NCBI GenBank assembly: GCA_043769845.1
Contig: JAYVIX010000360.1
Location: forward strand, 1 to 58,842
Reading direction: 5' to 3'
Length of the DNA: 58,842 nt
From: UBA9547 sp043769845
Lineage (GTDB): Bacteria > Bacteroidota > Bacteroidia > Cytophagales > UBA9547
Shown here piece by piece: positions 1 through 8,334 of this stretch. The notes below the pieces were generated by a model. The model had not been told where the DNA came from, ran no database searches, and worked only from the letters and a program-made list of their open reading frames with translations. A program made the translations under genes and the position numbers. The number at the start of each line of letters is the position of its first letter. The stretch's first letter is position 1.

Positions 1-654
1 TCAAAAGCCAATGAATACGGAATCAAAATCGGCTTCGATTTAGCTCATGCTATCGGGAATATTCCGATTCAGTTGCACGACTGGCAAATTGATTTTGCAG
101 TGTGGTGTTCCTACAAATACCTCAATTCTGGCCCAGGTTCCGTTGGTGGGTATTTCGTTCACGAAAAGAATTTTCCTTCCCAAAACCTAATACCTAATAC
201 CCAACACCCAAAAATACTAGGAGGCTGGTGGGGTCACAAAGAAAAAACACGTTTTCAAACGGAACAGAAATTTGACCCAACCGAAAGTGCTGATGCTTGG
301 CAACACAGTAATGCCAACGTTTTGAGTTTGGCTGCAATGCGAGCTTCGTTAGCTATTTTTCTCACTGCCAATATTCATACGCTTCACTCCCAAAGCCTAG
401 TTCAAACACAAAAGGTATTTGACATGCTTTCTTCGAACCCGAAAATTCAACTCCTCACTCCTCCTGAATCGAGGGGAAACATGATTTCAGTCATGTTAAA
501 AAATAATGAAATAAATTTCATTCAAAAGCTAAAAGAAAACAACATACTTGCCGACTGGCGTGGACCAGCAATATTGCGGTTTTCATTCTGTCCATTGTAC
601 AACAACCCGAGTGAATGGGAGCATTTTCTGGTTTTATTGAACGAATTGGTCTGA
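1..654 (+). CDS. kynU: Kynureninase, C-terminal part (5' end outside window)
   Basis: PLP-dependent hydrolase of L-kynurenine to anthranilate and alanine (tryptophan degradation or NAD synthesis), cytosolic. The frame is open from base 1. The stretch FDLAHAIGN followed by the lysine segment WCSYKYLNSGPGSVGG is the PLP-lysine region typical of KynU, then GWWGH, and a C-terminal WRGPAILRFSFCPLYN block that matches the family end. Oddity: between VHEKNF and GGWWGH the protein carries extra residues (SQNLIPNTQHPK) encoded by a CCTAATACC-type repeat, see findings. The start codon and N-terminal domain are not in the window. Identification is firm. Confidence 0.93.
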   Translation, partial: SKANEYGIKIGFDLAHAIGNIPIQLHDWQIDFAVWCSYKYLNSGPGSVGGYFVHEKNFPSQNLIPNTQHPKILGGWWGHKEKTRFQTEQKFDPTESADAWQHSNANVLSLAAMRASLAIFLTANIHTLHSQSLVQTQKVFDMLSSNPKIQLLTPPESRGNMISVMLKNNEINFIQKLKENNILADWRGPAILRFSFCPLYNNPSEWEHFLVLLNELV

Positions 655-685
655 AAAATCCCTTTCTTTGCTCCACATTTTTGCT

Positions 686-1279
686 ATGAAATACCTAAAA
701 TTCTATCTGATAAGTCTTATCATCATTGTGATAGACCAAATTGTAAAACTTTTGGTCTACAAATACATGCAAATGGGAGTAATGGGCGAGATTCATTTGG
801 TGGGTGATCTCTTTAAACTCCATTATACACTAAACCCAGGAATGGCTTTTGGGGTAGAATTGGGCTCAAATTATGGCAAAATAATTCTGACAACTTTCCG
901 ATTGATCGCAATTGGCGCAATTGGATGGTATTTACATCAGCAAATTAATCTCAACGGACACGTTGGTTTTCTCGTTTGTATGGCACTTATCCTTGGTGGG
1001 GCAATTGGAAATGTGATTGATAGCCTTTTTTATGGCGTCTTTTTGAATAATGCCCCCTATTATGCTCCCACACCTTGGTTCAATGGCCAAGTGATCGACA
1101 TGTTTTATCTGGATCTTTGGGAAGGGTATTTGCCCAATTGGCTCCCATTAATAGGTGGTGAATATTATGCGCTGTGGCCGATATTCAATGTGGCCGATTC
1201 CAGTATTTTTATGGGAGTGATGTTTATTCTCATTTTTCAGAAGAAGTTTATGCTGAATCAAATGACTGTAGGTAAGTGA
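686..1279 (+). CDS. lspA: Lipoprotein signal peptidase (signal peptidase II)
   Basis: Inner-membrane aspartyl protease that cleaves the signal peptide of prolipoproteins after lipidation. About 197 residues from the ATG at 686, preferred because MKYLKFYLIS begins the first membrane segment; an upstream TTG at 668 only adds six residues. Four hydrophobic segments are visible. The two catalytic Asp motifs are GNVID and FNVADSS. The insertion between them (NAPYYAPTPWF...LPNWLPLIGG) is the long loop usual in Bacteroidota LspA. It follows kynU by about 30 nt and is probably cotranscribed with it. Confidence 0.93.
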   Translation: MKYLKFYLISLIIIVIDQIVKLLVYKYMQMGVMGEIHLVGDLFKLHYTLNPGMAFGVELGSNYGKIILTTFRLIAIGAIGWYLHQQINLNGHVGFLVCMALILGGAIGNVIDSLFYGVFLNNAPYYAPTPWFNGQVIDMFYLDLWEGYLPNWLPLIGGEYYALWPIFNVADSSIFMGVMFILIFQKKFMLNQMTVGK

Positions 1280-1295
1280 TACTGTTTCGGTGAAT

Positions 1296-1442
1296 ATGGG
1301 ATTCTTAAATCGAGTGATTGAATTTTCAGTAATAAAAACAGATACTTCGCTAGACAAATATTCTGGTACAATTTTGTTTCCCAAAAAGCACGAAAAGGCT
1401 GTCGAATTTGTCGAGAAACTGAGAAAATCGTTCAGTAAATAA
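1296..1442 (+). CDS. Small hypothetical protein, 48 aa
   Basis: A 48-codon ORF (ATG 1296, or GTG 1290 in frame) lying 16 nt after lspA. It starts MGFLNRVIEF and is rich in Lys and Phe near its end (KKHEKAVEFVEKLRKSFSK). No family recognised. It is followed 21 nt later by a second ORF of exactly the same length. It could be a genuine small gene or the remnant of a larger one; only the open frame and the position in an operon-like row support it. Confidence 0.3.
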   Translation: MGFLNRVIEFSVIKTDTSLDKYSGTILFPKKHEKAVEFVEKLRKSFSK

Positions 1443-1463
1443 TCTCCAAAATAACAACTAGCG

Positions 1464-1610
1464 ATGCAGATGACGCATAGAGAGATTGCAATGAAGATGG
1501 TAGCAGATAAAGCTACGATCAACGAGCATTTGTCTAAAGGAGGCAAATTGTCCGATTTAAAAAACATACAAGTTGCCTCTCGTCTATCCAATCCAAAGAA
1601 ATCAGGATAA
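1464..1610 (+). CDS. Small hypothetical protein, 48 aa
   Basis: 48 codons, MQMTHREIAMKMVADKATIN then a Gly-Lys-Leu-Ser-Asp motif (KGGKLSDLKN). The predicted helix, short linker and second helix resemble small antitoxin-like or regulatory proteins, but no family was recognised. It lies between the previous 48-aa ORF and xseA (47 nt before it), on the same strand. Function unknown. Confidence 0.35.
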   Translation: MQMTHREIAMKMVADKATINEHLSKGGKLSDLKNIQVASRLSNPKKSG

Positions 1611-1657
1611 AAGGAAAGCGTCTTTTATTTTCTCCGAAGGACGAAAAATGATTTTCC

Positions 1658-2833
1658 ATGAAAACGTCTGACCCAAAAATATCCAGCATTCGCCTTTCGG
1701 CACTTACCGAGGAAATTCAAGATTGTATTTCCGCTTCGTTCAATAGTCGCACGTTTTGGATTACGGCCGAAATAGCCGATGTCAAAAAGAAAGCGGATAA
1801 AAAATGGTGTTACCTGAAATTTATCGAAAAAGAAGGCCGAAACATTGTGACGGAAATAAATGCCGTTTTTTGGTCGCAAGGCTACGTTTTTATTGAAAAT
1901 TTTGAAAAAGCAACCCAGCAAACTTTCAAAGACGGAATCGAAATCACGTGCCGAGTAAAAGTGAGCTTTCATGAAAAGTACGGGCTCAAACTGGAAGTGC
2001 TCGAAATTGATTTTGCCTACACACTAGGTCAGTTGGAGCTCGAAAGACAGCAAACTTTGGAAAAATTGTTGTCCGAAAATCCAAAACACGTTCGATTAAT
2101 TGATGAATTGTATTTCACATACAATAATCAACTCGCCTTACCTTCTGTTCTGCAAAAAATCGCTTTAATAACTGCGCCAGATTCGGACGGACAAAGGGAT
2201 TTCAAGCAAGAATTGGAGAAAAATAAATACGGCTATTCGTTCCAAATAAAAGAACATCTCACTCAGATTCAGGGCGATAAAGCCGCAGTTCTTATATTGA
2301 ACGAACTCCGAAAAATAGAACAGAACTTGGGCGAATACGATGTCGTGGCAATCGTGCGTGGCGGTGGTTCGCAAACCGATCTCAAACCTTTTGACGACTA
2401 TGAACTGGCTCGATGTGTCGCAGCCTTTCCCATTCCGATTCTCACAGGAATCGGTCACGACCGCAATACAAGTATTGTAGACCTGATGGCACGCCAACTG
2501 AAAACGCCCACCAAAGTCGCCAACGTGATAGTAGAACGTAATTTTGATTTCGAAAACAGGATTTTACTTTTGAAAGAGCGGCTCGAAAACCAAGTCGAAC
2601 AGCTTTTTAAGAATGCGAAAAACGATTTGAAAGAAATCAGAAGAATCATCAATGCGTCCAATCCGACTACGATTCTGAAAAAAGGTTTTGCCATCGTGAA
2701 ACGTGGAGACGCCATACTGACCAACGCTGGTTCGGTCAAAGAAAAAGAAGAAATACAAGTCGTTTTTGAAAAAGAAACGCTGCAAACTACCGTCACCAAA
2801 AAGACAAAAAATGGAAAAAGAACCGAGCTATAA
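1658..2833 (+). CDS. xseA: Exodeoxyribonuclease VII large subunit
   Basis: Catalytic subunit of the ssDNA-specific exonuclease VII, which works with XseB in the cytosol. 391 residues, slightly shorter than the E. coli protein. The N-terminal OB-fold (residues about 10-110: FWITAEIADVKKKADKKWCY, then GIEITCRVKVSF) is followed by the catalytic core with the motif VRGGGSQTDLKPFDDYELAR and IGHDRNTSIVDLMA, both hallmark XseA blocks, then a long helical C-terminus. The 3' end overlaps xseB by 23 nt, suggesting translational coupling. Confidence 0.95.
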   Translation: MKTSDPKISSIRLSALTEEIQDCISASFNSRTFWITAEIADVKKKADKKWCYLKFIEKEGRNIVTEINAVFWSQGYVFIENFEKATQQTFKDGIEITCRVKVSFHEKYGLKLEVLEIDFAYTLGQLELERQQTLEKLLSENPKHVRLIDELYFTYNNQLALPSVLQKIALITAPDSDGQRDFKQELEKNKYGYSFQIKEHLTQIQGDKAAVLILNELRKIEQNLGEYDVVAIVRGGGSQTDLKPFDDYELARCVAAFPIPILTGIGHDRNTSIVDLMARQLKTPTKVANVIVERNFDFENRILLLKERLENQVEQLFKNAKNDLKEIRRIINASNPTTILKKGFAIVKRGDAILTNAGSVKEKEEIQVVFEKETLQTTVTKKTKNGKRTEL

Positions 2834-2999
2834 CGAAGCCTTTTTTGCGCTTCAGAATATTGTAGAAGAAATCGAAGACGATACCATCATGCTCGATACG
2901 CTCAACGAAAAAGTAAGAGAGGCAAATGAGTTAATCGTTTATTGCGAAAACAAACTGCGTGGTTTGGAAGGTGAAGTCAAAAAAACGATGGGTATTTAA
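2811..2999 (+). CDS. xseB: Exodeoxyribonuclease VII small subunit
   Basis: 62-residue partner of XseA. ATG at 2811 gives MEKEPSYNEAFFALQNIVEE, the conserved start of XseB (short helical hairpin, residues about 8-60). Reading further upstream would only read xseA in another frame, so this start is preferred. It overlaps the xseA stop and ends 4 nt inside the convergent receiver-domain gene. Confidence 0.92.
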   Translation: MEKEPSYNEAFFALQNIVEEIEDDTIMLDTLNEKVREANELIVYCENKLRGLEGEVKKTMGI

Positions 3000-3388
3000 A
3001 GAAAAACCGAATCGAGGGCTTCGTAGGTTAACGGTTTCACAATATAACCCGAAAGCCAGGTGAATTTTTTTAATTTTTCGACTTCCACAGTATTGTAGGC
3101 CGAGGATAGAAGAATGATTTTGGTGGCTTTTTTGTTGACAGTAGGCAGTTTATCGAATTCCTCGAGGAAATCGAAGCCAGTCATATAAGGCATATAGATG
3201 TCCAAAAAAATAACATCTGGATGGTCTGTTGATTCTTCCAAATAGCCAAGTGCCAAGTTAGCATCCTCAAATATTTGAATTTTGTTCGTTCTTTCACTGA
3301 GTTCCAGAATTTTGGAATTGATAAAATTGTCCACTTTACTATCGTCAATGAGCATTACAGAACCAATGGCGGAAGTCGAAGTGTCCAT
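2996..3388 (-). CDS. Single-domain response regulator (REC only)
   Basis: A 130-residue stand-alone receiver domain. The acidic pair is D15/D16 (MLIDDSK), the phosphoacceptor is D63 in IFLDIYMPYMTG, the switch Ser is near 95-96 (ILLSS), and the conserved Lys is K118 in IVKPL. There is no output domain, so it probably acts through protein contacts, like the many CheY-like proteins of Bacteroidota. No kinase gene is nearby. It is convergent with xseB (4-nt overlap) and divergent from guaA. Confidence 0.9.
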   Translation of the reverse strand: MDTSTSAIGSVMLIDDSKVDNFINSKILELSERTNKIQIFEDANLALGYLEESTDHPDVIFLDIYMPYMTGFDFLEEFDKLPTVNKKATKIILLSSAYNTVEVEKLKKFTWLSGYIVKPLTYEALDSVFL

Positions 3389-3506
3389 ATTCTTTAGATT
3401 TTCATACTAAATTAACATAAAATTGGATAAAAATCAGTTTTGACAATTTGTCCTGAAACTGGTTTAAAATCAGCCATCTGATTCAGAAAATTAAAAAGGA
3501 ATTGCC

Positions 3507-3514
3507 TAAATTTG
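3507..3514 (+). promoter_or_regulatory. Candidate -7 box of the guaA promoter
   Basis: TAAATTTG matches the Bacteroidota -7 consensus TAnnTTTG and lies 21 nt before the guaA start, implying a short leader. No convincing -33 TTTG was found at the expected distance. Confidence 0.4.
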
Positions 3515-3535
3515 CTGTTTATTTTCAAGAAATAA

Positions 3536-5065
3536 GTGGAAGAAAAAATCCTAATCCTCGACTTCGGTTCGCAATATACTCAGCTGATAGCAAGAAGAGT
3601 TCGTGAACTAAACACCTACTGCGAGATTCACCCATACAACAAAGGACTGGCTCATTTAGACGCTTCTGTAAAAGGAGTGATTCTGTCGGGAAGTCCATGT
3701 TCGGTACGTGATGCCGACTCGCCCGATGTCGATCTTTCGGCCATCCGTGGCAAATTGCCCATTCTTGGTGTTTGTTATGGAGCCCAATTATTGGCCAAAC
3801 AAAATGGTGGCGAGGTAAAGGCTTCGACTACGCGCGAATACGGTCGTGCAAGGCTAAACACCACTGATAATACCAATCTTTTGAAAGGAATAAGTGCCGA
3901 CAGCCAAGTGTGGATGTCGCATGGCGATACGATCATAAGTATTCCTGATTCGTTTCAGCTCATCGCAAGTACCGAAAGCGTGCGAGTGGCGGCTTATAAG
4001 TTGATAGGCGAGGAAACTTACGGAATTCAGTTTCATCCAGAAGTGACGCATAGCACCGAAGGTAAATTGATGATGAAAAATTTCGTGGTCGATATTTGTC
4101 GCTGCACCCGATCGTGGACTTCGGCCGCTTTCGTAGGCGAAACGGTGGAAAGTCTCAAAAAGACTTTAGGAAATGATAAAGTCGTAATGGGTTTATCTGG
4201 CGGAGTGGATTCGACAGTGGCCGCTATGTTAATTCATAAGGCAATAGGGGCAAATTTGTATTGCATTTTTGTAGACAATGGTCTTTTGCGTCACAACGAA
4301 TTTGAGCAAGTGCTGGACAGTTACAAGCATATGGGCTTGAACGTTAAAGGCGTAGATGCAAAAGACAAATTTTACGCTGCGCTGAAAGACAAGACCGATC
4401 CGGAAGACAAACGCAAAGCCATCGGTAAGACTTTTATTGATGTTTTTGATCAAGAGTCACATCTTTTGACAGATGTAAAATGGCTTGGACAAGGAACGAT
4501 TTATCCTGACGTAATTGAGTCGGTTTCGGTGAATGGCCCTTCTGTGACTATAAAGTCGCATCACAATGTGGGCGGATTGCCAGATTATATGAAACTCAAA
4601 ATCATTGAACCACTTCGTAGTTTGTTTAAAGACGAGGTACGTTTGGTAGGAAAAGAGATGGGAATCGACCCAACTATTCTTGGTCGCCATCCATATCCAG
4701 GTCCAGGATTAGGAATTCGTATTTTGGGTGATATTACAGCACAAAAAGTAGAAGTACTTCAGAAAGTAGATCATATCTTCATCTCTTCGTTGAAAGAACA
4801 TGGCCTTTACGACAAAGTATGGCAAGCTGGAGCTATCTTGCTTCCCGTACAATCAGTTGGAGTAATGGGAGATGAGCGTACTTACGAAAATGCAGTTGCG
4901 CTGCGAGCAGTAACCAGTGTAGACGGAATGACGGCCGATTGGGCACATTTGCCATATGAGTTCCTTGCCAAAGTATCCAACGACATCATCAACAAAGTAA
5001 AAGGCGTGAACCGAGTGGTGTACGACATCAGCTCGAAACCTCCTGCAACTATTGAGTGGGAATAA
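3536..5065 (+). CDS. guaA: GMP synthase (glutamine-hydrolysing)
   Basis: Converts XMP to GMP with ATP and glutamine in purine synthesis, cytosolic. 509 residues, the usual size. The class I glutamine amidotransferase domain comes first (C80 in GVCYGAQL, His/Glu in IQFHPEVTHS), then the ATP-pyrophosphatase domain with its P-loop SGGVDS near residue 222, and the C-terminal dimerisation domain with GRHPYPGPGLGIRILG. The start is GTG at 3536 with no recognisable ribosome-binding site. The 3' end is duplicated in part near 11280, across the restriction island. Confidence 0.97.
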   Translation: MEEKILILDFGSQYTQLIARRVRELNTYCEIHPYNKGLAHLDASVKGVILSGSPCSVRDADSPDVDLSAIRGKLPILGVCYGAQLLAKQNGGEVKASTTREYGRARLNTTDNTNLLKGISADSQVWMSHGDTIISIPDSFQLIASTESVRVAAYKLIGEETYGIQFHPEVTHSTEGKLMMKNFVVDICRCTRSWTSAAFVGETVESLKKTLGNDKVVMGLSGGVDSTVAAMLIHKAIGANLYCIFVDNGLLRHNEFEQVLDSYKHMGLNVKGVDAKDKFYAALKDKTDPEDKRKAIGKTFIDVFDQESHLLTDVKWLGQGTIYPDVIESVSVNGPSVTIKSHHNVGGLPDYMKLKIIEPLRSLFKDEVRLVGKEMGIDPTILGRHPYPGPGLGIRILGDITAQKVEVLQKVDHIFISSLKEHGLYDKVWQAGAILLPVQSVGVMGDERTYENAVALRAVTSVDGMTADWAHLPYEFLAKVSNDIINKVKGVNRVVYDISSKPPATIEWE

Positions 5066-5083
5066 TTGATCTTCTATTTTTTT

Positions 5084-5128
5084 AAACACAAAAGAGCTGT
5101 ACTTAATAGGTACAGCTCTTTTGTGTTT
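5084..5128. terminator. Bidirectional terminator shared by guaA and the restriction operon
   Basis: Perfect 19-bp inverted repeat (5084-5102 and 5110-5128) with a 7-nt loop and A/T-rich flanks. It ends guaA on the plus strand. On the minus strand it contains the last codons and stop of the McrC-like gene (stop at 5103-5105 in the loop). Confidence 0.85.
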
Positions 5129-6836
5129 TAAGAGATAGAAGGTCAGAGTTAAGTAATTTTCTTGTCAATTTATTTTTAAAAATAATATCTTGAATTGTAG
5201 AATCTGAATTGTGTACGGCAATTATAATCCTTCCATCATTAGTGTAAAAACATTTTCCATTTAACAACTTAAAGTGAGCATTAACTAGTTCACTTGCTTC
5301 TGTTTCTCTAATAGAAGTCTCATAAATAGTAAATCCAGATTTAGACGGGTCGTTAAAGAACTTAATAAACTCATATCTGAATTTGGTTTTCACAGTTGTT
5401 CTAAATTCGATCGTTTTGGATTCATTGAAATTAGAATAGGATTTCAAAACATACAGGAAATTGATCTTGTATTGATGTACAAAAAGAGTGTCTCTGTCAA
5501 ATAATCGGTCTTTAAAATGATATGATTGAACAGGTACTGCTGCTTTAATTGACAAATTGGGTTCGTCAAAATTATTAATATCTTCAATGTAGCCATAGAT
5601 GAAAAAATTTGGTGTGAGATTATAGCCTTCTGTTATTTCATCTCTATATCTAATATTTTCTTTGTAAACTTTCCCTTCGTTAAGTAAGTCTATATTGAAT
5701 TGGATAACGTTCTTAGCGTATGTAAACTGCTTGTATTTAGATAGTTTTCCTGCCTCTGAATTGGATTTATAGTATTTTGAATCTCCGATATAGAAAATAT
5801 CCGAAGTATCAAGAAGTGAAGTGTCTTTGTAAATGTGATCTATAATTTTTCCATCATTGTTATATTTCAGATCATCCAGTGAAATACTTTCATGATTTAC
5901 ATCTCGTTTTTCACTCAAGTTGTCTGAAAATAATTTATCCACCATGTCTTCGAACACCATGTTGTAATTCTTAACAGAGATAAATTCCTCTTTTTTCCTT
6001 TTGATACTGCTTTGGTCAGTTTGTTGAAAATAAATTTCACAAAGGCAATACATTCTCTTTAGTGTATCAGAAAAATAACGGTGTTTTATTTTTCGAAGCT
6101 TTGATAATCCTGTCTTTTGAAGGTTTTCAAACGCACTTCCTTTAAGTAAAGTATAAATGGGTTCAATTTTTAGATTCAAACTGTGTTCTTTGTCAAAATG
6201 CTTTAATATTGAAAAGAAATAGATGAGTAGCTCTTCTTCGTTGCTGGCAATTTTCTTTTTGTTTCTAACTTCTAAATAAATGGGAGCATTATATGCGTCC
6301 ATTATTGGTGTTGTTTTACGAATTGTCTTTTCCCATTTTGGATTTTTTAGTTGGCTCGATTTGAATTCGATATGTTGATATAAAATATGAGTTTTGTGTT
6401 TTTTATAAAAATTCACAAAACTCAATAGTAAATCCAAATACGTGTATTGATGAGAGTCTAAATTGGTGTTTAACTCAAAACTTTGGCTTGTTTCAATAAT
6501 TGTATTGTCGGAATATCTGCGTTTATATTCTTTAAGGCTATTGTAGAAGTAAATTAGCAGCTGACGAATCCATCTGAATTCTTCCTTGTGTTTGAAGGAT
6601 TCATTAGTTTCTAAGTCGTAAAGAGTAGTTTTTGAAATGCCAAAAATCGTTTCTTCCTCTTCTTTCATGAAGACTTTAGGCAACATGTATACCAATTCTT
6701 TCTTTTCGTAAGAATGGTAATAGCCTACAGAGTTTATTATTCCGAAAACTCCTTTTTGTATATAGAACTTTGGATCATCAAGAATGCTATCAAGAAGAGA
6801 AATTGGATATTTTTCACCTTCAATTAGGATTCTCAT
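5103..6836 (-). CDS. McrC/LlaJI R2-like restriction endonuclease subunit
   Basis: 577 residues. Likely nuclease subunit of a McrBC-related restriction enzyme that cuts when activated by the McrB-like motor encoded upstream. The N-terminal part has the McrC-type start (MRILIEGEKYPI). Towards the middle a PD-(D/E)XK-like centre is visible: D333 in IIDH and D352-S-K354 in YIGDSKYYK. The start codon overlaps the stop of the McrB-like gene by 4 nt, so the two are translationally coupled. Together with two C5-cytosine methyltransferases this points to the R2 subunit of a BsuMI/LlaJI-type system rather than a methylation-dependent McrBC. The last residues are encoded inside the terminator stem. Confidence 0.82.
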   Translation of the reverse strand: MRILIEGEKYPISLLDSILDDPKFYIQKGVFGIINSVGYYHSYEKKELVYMLPKVFMKEEEETIFGISKTTLYDLETNESFKHKEEFRWIRQLLIYFYNSLKEYKRRYSDNTIIETSQSFELNTNLDSHQYTYLDLLLSFVNFYKKHKTHILYQHIEFKSSQLKNPKWEKTIRKTTPIMDAYNAPIYLEVRNKKKIASNEEELLIYFFSILKHFDKEHSLNLKIEPIYTLLKGSAFENLQKTGLSKLRKIKHRYFSDTLKRMYCLCEIYFQQTDQSSIKRKKEEFISVKNYNMVFEDMVDKLFSDNLSEKRDVNHESISLDDLKYNNDGKIIDHIYKDTSLLDTSDIFYIGDSKYYKSNSEAGKLSKYKQFTYAKNVIQFNIDLLNEGKVYKENIRYRDEITEGYNLTPNFFIYGYIEDINNFDEPNLSIKAAVPVQSYHFKDRLFDRDTLFVHQYKINFLYVLKSYSNFNESKTIEFRTTVKTKFRYEFIKFFNDPSKSGFTIYETSIRETEASELVNAHFKLLNGKCFYTNDGRIIIAVHNSDSTIQDIIFKNKLTRKLLNSDLLSLKTQKSCTY

Positions 6837-8329
6837 TCTACATCAGATTTACTATCTGAAACTGTGATTTTTAGCTCATCAAGTATTTTTTTGACTTCCG
6901 CTTTCCCTTTTGTTTCTATAGGAAAAAAGTCTTCGTAATGAACACCTCTTGCGAAAATAGAATCTTCCTCATCCTTGAAAACATCGTTCCAAAGATAAAA
7001 AATGGCTTTATTGATAAATTCTTTGAGTGAAATTTCATCTGCATCGGGTTTGATAAAGTAGTTACCAATGCATTTATCCATCCCAAGATTCACATTATTT
7101 CTTATTTTGACATTGACTTCAATTATAAAATCTAACCAATTGAACGATGTATTCTCGTCAATTTTTACAACGTATTTTGAAGAGGCATTTTGGGTACTCT
7201 TGGTATCGTCAATTGGGATATATTCCCAATCCCATCTTCTTTTAAAGGCACTATCCATCGGGAATAGTGATTGGTCGGAAGTGTTCATTGTAGCCAATAA
7301 AGCTAGATTAGGAGGAAGTTTTAATCCTGATCTTATTCCATTGTGATCTTTGCCAAGTACTTCTTCTAAATATGTTTTTAATTCTTTGGAAGGTGTGATA
7401 TCGTAATCACTTTTTCGATCCAATAATTGAAAAATATCACCAAAAATTTCGGCACAATTCCCTCTGTTTATTTCTTCAATGGCCAAATAGTATTGGTTTT
7501 CAGGGTCTTGCCAAGCTTGCACATAAATATTGGTAAATACTTGAGGCACAAATTTATACTTGATTGAATCGCCTTCTGAAATAGGTTTGTATCCACCTAC
7601 AAAAGAATGATGGTCATATTCTGGATGAAAGGTGATTCTTTCGTAGTTTTCCCTTTCAATCATTTTTAGTTTTTCATTGACTTTGTATGATTTGCCAGTT
7701 CCCGGAGAACCATAGTAAATGGTGTTTGTTGAATCAATCGAAACAGGGATTGTTGATGTTAACTGTAAATAATCGTAATTAAGTATTTCTATTAATTCAG
7801 AATTATCAGTTAATAAATTCGCTAAATTATTAATATATGAATGAGACTCTTGAAGTACACCTGCTGTTTTCAAAATAGCTGAATTCTCGAAATCATTTCT
7901 GTCTATTTGTTTGCTTCCAAACCACCAATCATAATTACTTAAGAATTTTTTAAAATAAGTAGCTTCTGTGTTATTACTAAAATGGATGTCTATAATTCTT
8001 TCGGTTTCTGAGTCAATTGGATTATTTTTAAATTCTCCACATTTGGCTTTTAAATTGAGCTCAATTACTTTGTTTTTGTATTCTCTAAGAGCAAGAATAA
8101 ATTCCTTATAAAAAGATGCAATAACAAACCATTGATTAGGAAATGTTACATATTTTTCATTAGAAGTTAGAGCTACTGATGTATAATTGTAAAATACAAT
8201 ATTGTCAAAATCAGGGAGTAATTCTTTGAAGCGTTTTTTGAAGTTAGAGGAAAGTATAAATTCTTTTTTGTTGAATTCGGTACTTTTACGCTTTGCCTCT
8301 TCTCCTAGCTGGTTTAAATCTTGTAACAT
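6833..8329 (-). CDS. McrB/LlaJI R1-like AAA+ NTPase (restriction subunit)
   Basis: 498 residues. Motor and specificity subunit expected to bind the target site, hydrolyse NTP and activate the McrC-like nuclease. Residues 1-200 form an unrecognised N-terminal region, probably the DNA-binding part. The AAA+ core follows: Walker A GSPGTGKS (207-214), Walker B YLAIEEINRG (281-290), the McrB signature region LATMNTSDQS (346-354; NTSD where the classical GTPase has NTAD) and RRW (364-366), a likely arginine finger. It begins 5 nt after the upstream methyltransferase and overlaps the nuclease gene by 4 nt. Confidence 0.87.
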   Translation of the reverse strand: MLQDLNQLGEEAKRKSTEFNKKEFILSSNFKKRFKELLPDFDNIVFYNYTSVALTSNEKYVTFPNQWFVIASFYKEFILALREYKNKVIELNLKAKCGEFKNNPIDSETERIIDIHFSNNTEATYFKKFLSNYDWWFGSKQIDRNDFENSAILKTAGVLQESHSYINNLANLLTDNSELIEILNYDYLQLTSTIPVSIDSTNTIYYGSPGTGKSYKVNEKLKMIERENYERITFHPEYDHHSFVGGYKPISEGDSIKYKFVPQVFTNIYVQAWQDPENQYYLAIEEINRGNCAEIFGDIFQLLDRKSDYDITPSKELKTYLEEVLGKDHNGIRSGLKLPPNLALLATMNTSDQSLFPMDSAFKRRWDWEYIPIDDTKSTQNASSKYVVKIDENTSFNWLDFIIEVNVKIRNNVNLGMDKCIGNYFIKPDADEISLKEFINKAIFYLWNDVFKDEEDSIFARGVHYEDFFPIETKGKAEVKKILDELKITVSDSKSDVE

Positions 8330-8334
8330 ATTTA

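Noticed and set aside
5103..8329. Reading the McrB/McrC pair as a classical methylation-dependent McrBC (type IV) system
   Set aside because: Two cognate m5C methyltransferases and a controller are in the same operon region, which fits a site-specific BsuMI/LlaJI system; a type IV enzyme would attack the host's own methylated DNA.
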